DNA of 50,520 nucleotides from Opitutia bacterium (GTDB lineage Bacteria; Verrucomicrobiota; Verrucomicrobiia; Opitutales; Opitutaceae): contig CANFSZ010000014.1 in the NCBI GenBank assembly GCA_947449835.1, positions 1 through 50,520 of the forward strand, given 5' to 3'. The notes beneath the pieces are model-generated. The model was given only the letters and a program-made list of their open reading frames with translations. It did no database searches and was not told where the DNA came from. This document shows positions 9,716 to 18,334 of this stretch, in pieces. Numbering within the stretch: position 1 is the first letter of the stretch; each line of letters starts with the position of its first letter. A program made the translations under genes and the position numbers.

Positions 9716-9863
9716 AAAGCGACGGCGAAGCAACGATGCGGGACGATGCGCGCGGCTGTTAAATCGCGCCCGTAAAAGTATTCCTGAAAATCAAAATGCA
9801 GGATCTCAAACGATTCGCTCATCATATTCAGTTTCTACTTTAGCCAAAGTCCGATTACACACG

Positions 9864-10298
9864 TCAACGAATGGACAGTGGGTTGCTCCATGTGATTCCT
9901 TTGAATCGATTAAAATCCGTATCGGCAGTGTGAATTTCTGCGCTATATTCCAGCGCCAAAGCTGCGATTTGGGCATCACTAACGAGATTACCACCGGTGC
10001 CAGCAGCCTCCAGCAAGGCGCAAACCGAAGCAAAATGTGCAGGATTCGGGTGAAGCATTCTCACATTAGGTCGATCCATCCAAGCCCGCACCCGCTCCGT
10101 GGCTTCTTGCACCGTCATAGGGTGAATAAAAACTTTCGGATGGGTCGTTAGCCTCAAGAAACTAAAAACTACCACTGAACAAAGCCCTACGGGTTCGTGA
10201 CCGGAAAGCAATTTTGACCACCAACGAGCTGATTCCTTGTGAAAAGGGCTCTCTTTATCATAGGCATAAAGCAGCAAATTAGCATCGGGTATAATCAT
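9864..10298 (-). CDS. vapC: PIN-domain toxin (VapC family)
   Basis: A 144-residue PIN-domain protein, probably a ribonuclease toxin. It keeps the expected acidic active-site residues: the N-terminal Asp in IIPDANLLLYAY, a central Glu/Asp region, and the C-terminal SDAQIAALALEY and HTADTDFNRF. The TADTDF-type end is characteristic of VapC-like nucleases. Its ATG overlaps the antitoxin stop as ATGA, the classical antitoxin-then-toxin order. It lies between two glycan blocks in an intergenic island that converges on the upstream membrane protein gene. Confidence 0.88.
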   Translation of the reverse strand: MIIPDANLLLYAYDKESPFHKESARWWSKLLSGHEPVGLCSVVVFSFLRLTTHPKVFIHPMTVQEATERVRAWMDRPNVRMLHPNPAHFASVCALLEAAGTGGNLVSDAQIAALALEYSAEIHTADTDFNRFKGITWSNPLSIR

Positions 10299-10573
10299 AA
10301 CGCGTCCTTGCGCAAACGACTCGTGGTTGTGGCAAATGCCTCCAACTCGATTTCATCCGCGAGATCTTGCAGGCGGGCAGGATCAAGGCCACGCCGTAGG
10401 CCCATTGCCTTGGCCTCAACGCGGAAAGGCTTAGATGGAAGTGCCGGTTTCTGATGAACCAAACCACGGCGTAAAGCGGCGTTCAAAGCCGCTTTCATCC
10501 CTAAGTTCTCATCGTGCATTGCCTGCTTGAGTAACTGCTCCACATCAGGATCAACCGTTAAGGTAGTTCTCAT
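10295..10573 (-). CDS. vapB: VapB-type antitoxin
   Basis: A 92-residue protein upstream of the PIN toxin and overlapping it by four bases. The start MRTTLTVDPDVEQLLKQAM resembles a ribbon-helix-helix or VapB DNA-binding segment: one strand, then an amphipathic helix. The C-terminal half (LDPARLQDLADEIE) would wrap the toxin. It should neutralise the PIN nuclease and repress its own promoter. A pair of near-identical direct repeats lies directly upstream of its ATG (10581-10617). Confidence 0.82.
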   Translation of the reverse strand: MRTTLTVDPDVEQLLKQAMHDENLGMKAALNAALRRGLVHQKPALPSKPFRVEAKAMGLRRGLDPARLQDLADEIELEAFATTTSRLRKDAL

Positions 10574-10580
10574 GTAATCA

Positions 10581-10617
10581 TCAAGATGCTTAATAAAAAA
10601 GATGTCAAGATGCCTAA
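10581..10617 (-). promoter_or_regulatory. Direct repeats upstream of vapB, likely autoregulatory operator
   Basis: Two 13-base direct repeats, TCAAGATGCTTAA (10581-10593) and TCAAGATGCCTAA (10605-10617), lie 24 bases apart, just upstream of the antitoxin ATG at 10573. On the coding strand a TTGACA -35-like box falls at 10608-10603, overlapping the distal copy. The arrangement fits a VapB autorepression site; this is inferred from position and repetition only. Confidence 0.45.
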
Positions 10618-10794
10618 AAACTAAGCACCTCGCGCTCCGAGACTAAATTTTATGACCAATTCCAGGATCGAAGTAGGTTTTATCAACAAATTCCTCTGCC
10701 ACCCTTGCGCAGCTCAAGGCGCACAGGAGATGGGATCGTCTCTTCAACTTCTGATTCAACCCGCGCCCATTGCAACGCGCTAGCGCGGTGCGCG

Positions 10795-11760
10795 TCACTC
10801 CCACCCAATCCGCTCTTTTTCAATCACCAGCGGACGCTTCGTGACCTTCGTGTGGATCGAGCCAAGGTATTCGCCCAAGATCCCGATAAAAAACAACTGC
10901 ACCGAAGCAAAGAAGAACAACCCGATAACAACCGGCGCGATCCCGAGCGCAAAGCGCTCCCAAAAAATTAGCTTGTACACGAGATACGCGAAACCGACCA
11001 CGAACGACAAAGCCGAAGCGCCAAACCCCACCATCGTCGCCAGCCGCAGCGGGACCTTGGAGTGACTCGTGATCCCCAGCATCGCGACGTCGTAGAGCGT
11101 GTAGAAATTATTTTTAGTGATCCCGCGCTTGCGCAGCGGTTGCTCGTAGGGCACGCGCGCCACCGGGAAGCCCAATTCGCACACCAACCCGCGCACGTAC
11201 GGATACGGATCATCCATCGCGCGCAACGCCTCAATCACCTTGCGATCGTAGAGCCCAAAGCCCGTGGCATTCTCGATCAATTCCACGTCAGCCAGACGCT
11301 TAACCAACCGGTAGTAAGTCCGCCGCAGGGTGAAAAATAACCACGATTCTTCGCTCTGAATTTTCTGCCCCATCACCACGGCGGATCCCTCACGCCATTT
11401 TTCCACAAACGCAGGAATCAATTCCGGCGGATCCTGTAAGTCCGAGGCCATCACGATGACGGCATCTCCGCTCACCGCCAACAGCCCGTGATAAGGCGAC
11501 CGCACGTGCCCAAAGTTGCGCTGATTTAGAATGACCTTAACCCGCAGCCCGCCCTCGGCCTGACGCTCGGTTTGGGCCACGAGTGTCCGCAACTCCGCTT
11601 GGGTGCCATCGGTGGAAGCATTGTCGATAAACACCAACTCGCACACCACAGCGGATAAACCCGCCACGACCCCAGCCAACCGCTGATGCAGCAACGCCAC
11701 GTTTTCCCGCTCATTGAAGCAGGGCGCCAAGAGGGTCAAAGTGCGAGTCGTTGGAGTCAT
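10795..11760 (-). CDS. GT2 glycosyltransferase, GtrB/ArnC-like with two C-terminal helices
   Basis: I choose the ATG at 11760 (MTPTTRTLTLLAPCFNEREN), giving 321 residues. An N-terminal GT-A fold shows LLAPCFNERENVALL, LVFIDNASTDGTQ and the metal site ASDLQDPPE. Two transmembrane helices follow near the C-terminus (about residues 230-255 and 265-290), ending in GEYLGSIHTKV. This is the polyprenyl-phosphate glycosyltransferase layout of GtrB/DPM1-like enzymes, which charge undecaprenyl phosphate with a sugar for later transfer or glycan decoration. It lies downstream of the CapD-like gene, possibly as a separate unit since the gap is about 190 bases. Confidence 0.85.
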   Translation of the reverse strand: MTPTTRTLTLLAPCFNERENVALLHQRLAGVVAGLSAVVCELVFIDNASTDGTQAELRTLVAQTERQAEGGLRVKVILNQRNFGHVRSPYHGLLAVSGDAVIVMASDLQDPPELIPAFVEKWREGSAVVMGQKIQSEESWLFFTLRRTYYRLVKRLADVELIENATGFGLYDRKVIEALRAMDDPYPYVRGLVCELGFPVARVPYEQPLRKRGITKNNFYTLYDVAMLGITSHSKVPLRLATMVGFGASALSFVVGFAYLVYKLIFWERFALGIAPVVIGLFFFASVQLFFIGILGEYLGSIHTKVTKRPLVIEKERIGWE

Positions 11761-11841
11761 GTCGTTGCTGCCACAGGTGACAGTCCCCACTTCCCACCGC
11801 AAGCCCTGCCTATCGACTTTAACATCCTGCACTCACCCGCG

Positions 11842-11882
11842 TGATCCGTGGTCAAAACTCGCCCGTCGAATCCGTGTTCAAT
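11842..11882. repeat. Degenerate ATCCGTG-type intergenic repeat
   Basis: Two near copies of a short motif, TGATCCGTGGTCAAAA and GAATCCGTGTTCAATT, occur in the gap between the CapD-like gene and the GT2 gene. A similar motif is found near 27574-27600. They resemble a dispersed intergenic repeat family, but with so few copies in view this is tentative. Confidence 0.3.
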
Positions 11883-11954
11883 TTGCCTCCGACTTTAGTG
11901 GCACGAGGCTCATCGCCCTGCCTCAAACGTGATCGAAATTGCGGAAAAACATCC

Positions 11955-13979
11955 TCAATCGAGGCACGGTTCGTATTCCGGAATCAGGATTTTTAAATTC
12001 TTTTTGAGGTCATTGGCACTCAATTCATCCACGAAAGGCTCAAAGTCCGTACGGGCCAATTGACTCACCTTGGAAAAATCATTGGTGGATGAAAACTGCA
12101 TGATACGCGGGTGGGCCGTCGGCGTGTGCTGCTCGCTGTGGTGTTGCAGTTCTTCAAAGAGCTTCTCGCCCGCTTTGAGGCCCGTGAATCGAATATCAAT
12201 GTCTTCGCCCACTTTGTAGCCACTTAGCTCGATCATGCTTTTGGCGAGATCGACGATTTTGACGGGTTGACCCATATCGAGGACAAAAATCTCCCCTCCC
12301 TGCCCCATTCCGCCCGATTGAAGAATCAAGCCCACCGCCTCCGGGATCGTCATGAAATACCGCGTCACATCAGGGTGAGTGACGGTGACCGGTCCGCCTT
12401 CCTCAATCTGCTGCTTAAAAATCGGCAAAACACTACCCGAGGAACCCAAGACATTACCAAATCGCACCGCCATGATCTTGGTCGGCTTACGTTTGGATGG
12501 GCTCGCCGTACTGTTCAGCAAATACGGCCCCGCAGCTTCCGCTCTATTGCCGGAGTGCGACCTATCCGTACTCGCATCGATTTTCGCGCTTGTTTCAGCT
12601 GAGCCTAGGACGGCTCCATGCGAATATAACGGGGTCGAAGCGGTCTTAAATTGCTCAGCGTAGACCGCCTGCAAATGGATTTCGGCGAGCCGCTTGCTCG
12701 CACCCATCACATTGGTTGGGTTAATCGCCTTATCTGTCGAAACGAGCACAAAAGATTCAGTCCCGTGCGCGATGGCGATTTCCGCCAATTGCCGCGTACC
12801 CATCGCGTTATTCTTGATGGCCTCGGCTGGCTGTCGCTCCATCAAATATACATGCTTATGCGCCGCCGCATGGAAAACGATATTCGGCGAGTGCGTCGCA
12901 AAAAGCGCATGGATGCGATTCGCATCTAAAATGTCAGCAACGCAGGGTAAAATGCAGCCGGAAAAGCCGAATTTTATGAGCTCCTGCTCAATTATAAAAA
13001 GGGCCGGTTCGGATTGTTCCACCAATAATAATCGGCGAGGATTCAGCGCTGCAATCTGCCGGCATAACTCGCTACCAATACTGCCACCCGCACCCGTGAC
13101 GACGACCACTTTATGCTCCACGAGATTACGAATCGAGGCATTGTCCAAATCAACTGCCGGACGCCCCAATAGATCCTGAATTTCAATCGGCCGAATCCGG
13201 CTCACCCGAGCCTTGCCCGAAGCTAAGTCTTCAATGGCTGGCACCGTCTCCACCTTGACCCCTAGGCGAGCCAATTGCAGCGCGATTTCTGCCCTGCGTT
13301 TTACCGGTGCCGTTGGCATAGCGATGATAGCATGCGTCACGTCTTTTAACGAAGAGATATTGGCAAATTGATCCGGAGAACCCTCCACGGGAACGCCATG
13401 AATCAACCTCCCGTGCATGGTCGCATCGTCGTCGAGCAAGGCGATCGGCTTCAATCCTCGCGCCGGCCTAGCGAGCAATTCTTTCGTTAATGAAGCCCCA
13501 GTATCCCCTGCGCCCACGATTACGACCGCTTGGTATTTGTGCTCCCTGCCCCCGCGCGCCGCAGTGATCCGTTCTTGGTAGATCCGAAAGGCCAGCCGCA
13601 GAGCGCACAGCCCTATCACGCTCAGCAAAAAATCAATCAGTAGAACGCCGCGCGACAGCGTCAAATTCGCGTGCTCAAAAAAACGCGGGATGAACAAGAA
13701 GGCCGAGCTCAACGCCATCGCCGCCACCAGCCGCGCCAAATCTGGCATGCTAAAATAGCGCATCACGCTCCCCATCTGGCGCATCAAAACGAGGCAGCAA
13801 AATTTGACGGCCAAGACATAACCCAGCAGCCGCAAGCGCTCTTGCTGCACCTCGCGCGTGAGCGCAAAATCAAATCGGAGCTCAAAGGCGAGGTAGAATG
13901 ACGCCGCAAGGAGCAAAAGGTATGCCCCACCCACGACCCAAAAACGAAGACCGACGGTTTTTAAAAACGCCCGAACCAT
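11955..13979 (-). CDS. CapD/WbpM-like membrane nucleoside-diphosphate-sugar 4,6-dehydratase
   Basis: I take MVRAFLKTVG (ATG at 13979) as start: 674 residues. Four N-terminal helices (about residues 10-130) lead into a CoA-binding-like Rossmann domain (VVIVGAGDTGASL, about 152-164) and then the catalytic SDR domain with VVVVTGAGGSIGSE (about 291-304). The catalytic site has MGASK in place of YxxxK, as is usual for large WbpM/CapD enzymes. The family converts UDP-GlcNAc to UDP-4-keto-6-deoxy sugars such as those leading to QuiNAc. A segment of about 55 residues (about 446-500) interrupts the normally continuous join between the SKRLAE helix and AVRFGNVLGSSG. The 288-base gap upstream should hold its promoter. 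Confidence 0.88.
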   Translation of the reverse strand: MVRAFLKTVGLRFWVVGGAYLLLLAASFYLAFELRFDFALTREVQQERLRLLGYVLAVKFCCLVLMRQMGSVMRYFSMPDLARLVAAMALSSAFLFIPRFFEHANLTLSRGVLLIDFLLSVIGLCALRLAFRIYQERITAARGGREHKYQAVVIVGAGDTGASLTKELLARPARGLKPIALLDDDATMHGRLIHGVPVEGSPDQFANISSLKDVTHAIIAMPTAPVKRRAEIALQLARLGVKVETVPAIEDLASGKARVSRIRPIEIQDLLGRPAVDLDNASIRNLVEHKVVVVTGAGGSIGSELCRQIAALNPRRLLLVEQSEPALFIIEQELIKFGFSGCILPCVADILDANRIHALFATHSPNIVFHAAAHKHVYLMERQPAEAIKNNAMGTRQLAEIAIAHGTESFVLVSTDKAINPTNVMGASKRLAEIHLQAVYAEQFKTASTPLYSHGAVLGSAETSAKIDASTDRSHSGNRAEAAGPYLLNSTASPSKRKPTKIMAVRFGNVLGSSGSVLPIFKQQIEEGGPVTVTHPDVTRYFMTIPEAVGLILQSGGMGQGGEIFVLDMGQPVKIVDLAKSMIELSGYKVGEDIDIRFTGLKAGEKLFEELQHHSEQHTPTAHPRIMQFSSTNDFSKVSQLARTDFEPFVDELSANDLKKNLKILIPEYEPCLD
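12480..12644 (-). other. In-frame insertion inside the CapD-like gene
   Basis: About 165 bases encode a Ser/Thr/Ala-rich, low-complexity-looking stretch (residues about 446-500) absent from the usual family layout, where the helix after SKRLAE runs straight into the KIMAVRFGN strand. Short inverted repeats lie in it: GAGCC/GGCTC, and CCGTA/TACGG separated by 12 bases. The reading frame is preserved on both sides. Confidence 0.55.
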
Positions 13980-14267
13980 ACCAAAAGTAAAGCTGGCCGC
14001 GCCCCCGCGGCACAAGCCCGAAACCAAATGATTCCGATGATTTGAGCCGGTTAGCGCATCATTTATCGATCGCTGGCGATGGGAGGTCGTAGTGGTAGAG
14101 CCATGGGCCTTCCCGCTCAGTAGATCAGGAGAACTGTGCTACTTAATACTCAGAGACTGCGATATTTGAATTTGCTTTTAGGGGCAACCTATTATTGCAA
14201 TCGGTAAACTTTAAACATGAGTATTAGTCGTATCCGAACTCAAGTTATTCTAGCCTTAGCAAAGTCA

Positions 14268-14828
14268 TCAATGCGACACCCCGTCCCGCCTCAGCACCTT
14301 GACGGAGGTCAGCCACAAGATCCGAATGTCAAACCACAGGGACTGACGCTGCAAGTAGGCCACGTCTAGTTTAACCTTATCAGTAATCGGCAACTCATCG
14401 CGGCCATTGACTTGCGCCCAACCCGTCAAACCCGGCAGCAATACATGCACCTCATGCGCTGTGCGCAGTTCGATCAAATCATGTTGGTTGAACAACGCTG
14501 GGCGCGGCCCCACAAAACTCATGTCACCCTTGAGGATGCTCCACAGCTGTGGCAACTCGTCCAAGCTGCTCTTGCGCAAAAAACTGCCAATCGGCGTCAT
14601 GTGCGCGGTCGGGTTGCCCAATAAATGTGTCGCCACCGCTGGCGTGCCCACCCGCATACTGCGGAACTTGGGCATCTTGAAAATCACGTTGTTGCGACCC
14701 ACACGGTCCGACCAATACAGTGCAGGCCCTTTCGAGGTCATAAGTACCGCCACGGCCACCACCAACGCCGGAACTATTAGCAAAAAAACGGCGACAAAGC
14801 CCATGACAAGATCAAATATTCTTTTCAT
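14268..14828 (-). CDS. Initiating sugar-phosphate transferase (bacterial sugar transferase, PglC type)
   Basis: A 186-residue monotopic phosphoglycosyl transferase. It has a basic N-terminus KRIFDL followed by one membrane helix, then the core FKMPKFRSMRVG, the catalytic Asp-Glu pair in SSLDELPQLW, and GDMSFVGPRP. These enzymes place the first sugar-1-phosphate on undecaprenyl phosphate to start a repeat unit. The ATG at 14828 overlaps the stop of the preceding wbuB-like gene as ATGA. It is the last gene of the 12-gene operon. The sugar it uses is unknown; a UDP-HexNAc or 6-deoxy derivative such as FucNAc or QuiNAc would fit the neighbours. Confidence 0.9.
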   Translation of the reverse strand: MKRIFDLVMGFVAVFLLIVPALVVAVAVLMTSKGPALYWSDRVGRNNVIFKMPKFRSMRVGTPAVATHLLGNPTAHMTPIGSFLRKSSLDELPQLWSILKGDMSFVGPRPALFNQHDLIELRTAHEVHVLLPGLTGWAQVNGRDELPITDKVKLDVAYLQRQSLWFDIRILWLTSVKVLRRDGVSH

Positions 14829-16042
14829 TTGCACAGACCTAACAAATATTTTTCAGCTACATCAATTATCTTAATTCGATCAAACTCTCGCTTGCTGAAT
14901 TGCAACCCGTTTTTACCCATAGCATGTCTTTCAGACAATGAAAGTGCAGACATTATCATAACAGTTTTGGCCAATGCCGAAGGATTACCGGCTGGGCAGG
15001 TCAACCCAGCCCTTGCCAAACGAATAACTTCTGCACCTTCCCCATTTAAAGCGGCGACTATGGGCATGCCTGCAGCCAAGTAAGACTGCAATTTTCCAGG
15101 TATGGTCATCGAAAAAATTTCTTGATCAGCCAACGTCACCAACATGGCGTCTGCATGCCCGAAGAATTCTGGCATCCGCTCTACCGGATGACGACCCAAT
15201 AAGAGAACCGACTCATCGAGCCCACGCGACTTAATTTGAGCTTCCACCCAACTCAACATTCGACCATCTCCGACGATTAACCACCTGATATTCAAGTGCG
15301 CCTTAAGCAACTCTGCCGCTGACAGAATGCACTTAAAATCTTGCGCCTCACCAACATTGCCTGCAAACATCAGGTTAAAGGCACCATGTTTAATGGGAAC
15401 TTCTGGTGCTGGACGGGAAGCTACATTTTTAAAAAATTCTTCAGCCCAACTTGGAAAATAGACAATTGGAATATTGGGACCAGACAAAGCTTGAATTTTG
15501 GGAATAAAACTTTGAGACTGGGCCCATATAGAATCACAGCGTCGATAGATAAAACCGACCAACTTGCCAACACACGCTAATAATAGTGGCGATTTCACAA
15601 CGCCGATAGCTCTCAAGGTATCAGGCCATAAATCGAGTACCCACATGGCCATGCGAGCATTTTTGATCCATGCCATTAGTGCGCCCGGTAGCCCAACTGT
15701 CACAGGACTCAATTGATAGGTAAGAACAACATCAAATTTTAGGCCTCTCAATTTCCAAGGCCCTAAGGCGCATGCAAGCAGGGAAAAGGTAATGTAGTTC
15801 AACAATAGACGAACAGTCCCAAAACCCCTCGGCAGCAGGGGAACCCTAACGATTTCGACTTTCTCATAATTAGCAAATCGCACAGGATCGCTGCGAAAGT
15901 CCTCGTAAATATGTCCACTCGGGTAATTGGGAATACCCGTCAGTACCGTCACACGGTGCCCACGAACTACAAGTTCCTGAGCAAGATCGTTGATCCGAAA
16001 ATTTTCTGGCCAAAAGTATTGGCTAACAATCAATATGTTCAA
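14825..16042 (-). CDS. wbuB: GT4 glycosyltransferase, WbuB-like (probable FucNAc transferase)
   Basis: A 405-residue GT-B glycosyltransferase. The start NILIVSQYFWPENFRINDL and the C-terminal nucleotide-sugar site (IPGKLQSYLAAGMPIVAAL, with a Glu in LNGEGAEVI) are typical of WbuB-like GT4 enzymes, which transfer L-FucNAc. The start codon appears to be TTG at 16042, 12 bases after the fnlC stop. Lying directly after fnlABC, it probably uses the UDP-L-FucNAc they make. The downstream sugar transferase overlaps it. Confidence 0.87.
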   Translation of the reverse strand: MNILIVSQYFWPENFRINDLAQELVVRGHRVTVLTGIPNYPSGHIYEDFRSDPVRFANYEKVEIVRVPLLPRGFGTVRLLLNYITFSLLACALGPWKLRGLKFDVVLTYQLSPVTVGLPGALMAWIKNARMAMWVLDLWPDTLRAIGVVKSPLLLACVGKLVGFIYRRCDSIWAQSQSFIPKIQALSGPNIPIVYFPSWAEEFFKNVASRPAPEVPIKHGAFNLMFAGNVGEAQDFKCILSAAELLKAHLNIRWLIVGDGRMLSWVEAQIKSRGLDESVLLLGRHPVERMPEFFGHADAMLVTLADQEIFSMTIPGKLQSYLAAGMPIVAALNGEGAEVIRLARAGLTCPAGNPSALAKTVMIMSALSLSERHAMGKNGLQFSKREFDRIKIIDVAEKYLLGLCK

Positions 16043-16054
16043 AACGCAAGTAAC

Positions 16055-17197
16055 TTAATATTTTTTCCAAACCACCCGATTCACATAGTCGGTATAACTG
16101 TGCACAATGCGCACCACTTTGGCGCTTACATTGGGTACACTGTAGTCAGCCACCAAGCTTAAGTCGCGCTCTTGGCCACGCGCCTGCTGCGCCACGATGA
16201 ACAACCCCTGGCTCACGCGCTCCAAATCCAGGCCCACCATCATCACGGCGGCCTCTTCCATACCCTCGGGGCGCTCGTGCGCCTCGCGAAGGTTCAGCGC
16301 CGGAAAGTTTAAAATCGATGACTCCTCATTGATCGTACCGCTGTCCGACAAAACCGCCTTCGCGTTCATTTGCAAGTTAACGTAATCATGAAACCCAAGG
16401 GGCTTCATAAGTCTCACCAGCGGGTGAAACTGTGCGCAAGAAGCATCCACCCGCTTTTGTGTGCGCGGGTGGGTCGACACAACCACTGGTAAACCCTGCT
16501 TTTCGGCCACGCTGTTCAGCACCGCCACCAACTTAGTAAAGCTGCGCTCCGACTCGATGTTTTCCTCGCGGTGTGCGCTAACCACAAAGTACTGCTGCGC
16601 CATCAGGCCCAAGCGAACCACTGCATTTGAAGCTTTAATCTGTGGCAGGTAATGGTGCAATACCTCAAACATCGGGCTGCCTGTCTTGATGATTTGGTCG
16701 GGCGGCAAACCCTCGCGCAGTAAATAGTCACGGGCAATCGTGCTATAAGTCAGATTGATGTCTGAGGTGTGGTCAACGATGCGGCGGTTGGTCTCTTCGG
16801 GCACACGCTGGTCAAAGCAGCGGTTACCCGCCTCCATATGAAAAATAGGCACTTTGCGCCGCTTGGCCGGAATCACCGACAAACAGCTGTTCGTGTCGCC
16901 CAGCACCAGCATAGCCTCGGGCTGAACCTGAGCCAACACGCCATCCACCGCCGTGATCAGGTTGCCAATAGTGTGCGCGGCGCTGGTACTGCCCTTTGCG
17001 CTGTTCAAAAAAAAGTCCGGCTTGCGCACATCCAAGTCGTCAAAAAACACTTGGTTCAGCTCATAGTCGTAGTTTTGCCCCGTGTGCACCAGCACATGGT
17101 CGCAATGCAAGTCCAGCGCCGCCAAAACGCGAGACAGTCGAATGATCTCGGGCCTCGTGCCTACTACCGACATGATTTTGAGTTTTTTCATGATCAT
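16055..17197 (-). CDS. fnlC: UDP-L-FucNAc C2-epimerase (FnlC/WbjD/CapG)
   Basis: A 380-residue non-hydrolysing UDP-GlcNAc 2-epimerase-like enzyme. It begins KIMSVVGTRPEIIRL and contains LVLGDTNSCLSV, HMEAGNRCFDQRVPEE and SDSGTINEESSI. The HMEAGNRCFDQ form, in place of HVEAGLRTG, marks the FnlC/WbjD/CapG branch that performs the final C2 epimerisation to UDP-N-acetyl-L-fucosamine. The ATG at 17197 shares one base with the fnlB stop (TAATG). Together with fnlA and fnlB this gives the complete three-enzyme route. Confidence 0.92.
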   Translation of the reverse strand: MIMKKLKIMSVVGTRPEIIRLSRVLAALDLHCDHVLVHTGQNYDYELNQVFFDDLDVRKPDFFLNSAKGSTSAAHTIGNLITAVDGVLAQVQPEAMLVLGDTNSCLSVIPAKRRKVPIFHMEAGNRCFDQRVPEETNRRIVDHTSDINLTYSTIARDYLLREGLPPDQIIKTGSPMFEVLHHYLPQIKASNAVVRLGLMAQQYFVVSAHREENIESERSFTKLVAVLNSVAEKQGLPVVVSTHPRTQKRVDASCAQFHPLVRLMKPLGFHDYVNLQMNAKAVLSDSGTINEESSILNFPALNLREAHERPEGMEEAAVMMVGLDLERVSQGLFIVAQQARGQERDLSLVADYSVPNVSAKVVRIVHSYTDYVNRVVWKKY

Positions 17198-18330
17198 TAA
17201 ATGGGTGTCGCCACCGTGTCCGGATTGGCACGGTCAAAGACCTCGTTGGCCCAAAGCATCACCACCATTTCGTCGTCGCCCACGTTGGTGATGTCGTGCA
17301 CCCAGCCCGGAATCGTGTCCACCACCTGCGGCTTGTCGCCCGAGGTGACAAGCTCAGACAGTTCGCCCGTCAGCAAATGTCGGAAACGGAACAACGCCCG
17401 GCCTTGGATCACCAGAAACTTTTCTGTCTTGGTATGGTGGTAATGACCACCACGTGTGATTCCCGGGTGCGCCGTGAAATAGCTGAACTGACCGCTGTCC
17501 GGCGTCTTGAGCATTTCGACAAACACGCCACGTGGATCGCCGTGCACTAGCACGTCGTAGGCAAAACGTTCCTTAGGTAAATAGCTCAGATACGTGGCGT
17601 ATAGCGCCCGGATTAGACCAGTACCCACTCGCTCGCTCATCAGGCTGGTACGACAGTCTTTAAAAGATCTAATCTGCTGCGCCAACTCCCCCAGAGTGGT
17701 GGTGTATAGTGGAGTCAACTCGCCACGCGTCATGCCTGGTTCTGGCGCGTCCAGCGCAGCGATGAAAGACGTAACCACATCGTCCACATACACCAGCTGC
17801 AAGCGCGCCGCTGGGTCGTTGATCTGGATGGGCAAACCCAGAGCTATGTTGTGGCTGAAAGTGGCTACCACAGAGTTATAGTTGGGCTTGCACCACTTGC
17901 CAAACACCCCGGGCAAGCGGTAAACAATAGCCGAGTGCCCGCTGGCGCCGCACAGATTTTGCACCGCTTGCTCGGCCGCTAGCTTACTTTGACCATAGGG
18001 GTTGTCGCGCTCGGCCTGAGCTGAAGACGCCAACACCAAAGGCAACTGACGCCCGCTGCGCTGCTGTTCGGCGGCAAGCGCGTCGCACAAGGCCACGGTC
18101 AAACCCGTGTTGACCTGGGCAAACGCGGCCTCGTCAGCCGGGCGGTTTTCACCCGCCAGGTGCACCACCGCATCGGCTTGAGCCAACAAGCCGGGCAAAG
18201 CCTCCGGCAAATCACCACGCACAAACTCGGTCACCGCAAAACGCGGCAACTCGCGCAGGCGCACCACCAGGTTTTTGCCAATGAAACCAGAGGAACCAGT
18301 CACCAAAACTTTGCAAATCGCCCGGGTCAT
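17197..18330 (-). CDS. fnlB: UDP-L-FucNAc synthesis reductase/epimerase (FnlB/WbjC/CapF)
   Basis: I take MTRAICKVLVTGSS (ATG at 18330) as start, giving 377 residues. The N-terminal SDR domain has VLVTGSSGFIGKN and the catalytic NPYGQSK. The C-terminal cupin domain (about residues 255-377) has the metal-binding pattern ITRGGHYHHTKTEKFLVIQG. The SDR-cupin fusion is diagnostic of CapF/WbjC, which epimerises at C3 and reduces at C4 on the way to UDP-L-FucNAc. It starts five bases after the fnlA stop. Confidence 0.92.
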   Translation of the reverse strand: MTRAICKVLVTGSSGFIGKNLVVRLRELPRFAVTEFVRGDLPEALPGLLAQADAVVHLAGENRPADEAAFAQVNTGLTVALCDALAAEQQRSGRQLPLVLASSAQAERDNPYGQSKLAAEQAVQNLCGASGHSAIVYRLPGVFGKWCKPNYNSVVATFSHNIALGLPIQINDPAARLQLVYVDDVVTSFIAALDAPEPGMTRGELTPLYTTTLGELAQQIRSFKDCRTSLMSERVGTGLIRALYATYLSYLPKERFAYDVLVHGDPRGVFVEMLKTPDSGQFSYFTAHPGITRGGHYHHTKTEKFLVIQGRALFRFRHLLTGELSELVTSGDKPQVVDTIPGWVHDITNVGDDEMVVMLWANEVFDRANPDTVATPI

Positions 18331-18334
18331 TGAA

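Noticed and set aside
9712..9822. A 36-codon minus-strand frame between the GT-C-like gene and vapC
   Set aside because: It overlaps the stop region of the upstream gene and has no clear family; it could be a relic start of a lost gene, but evidence is too weak.
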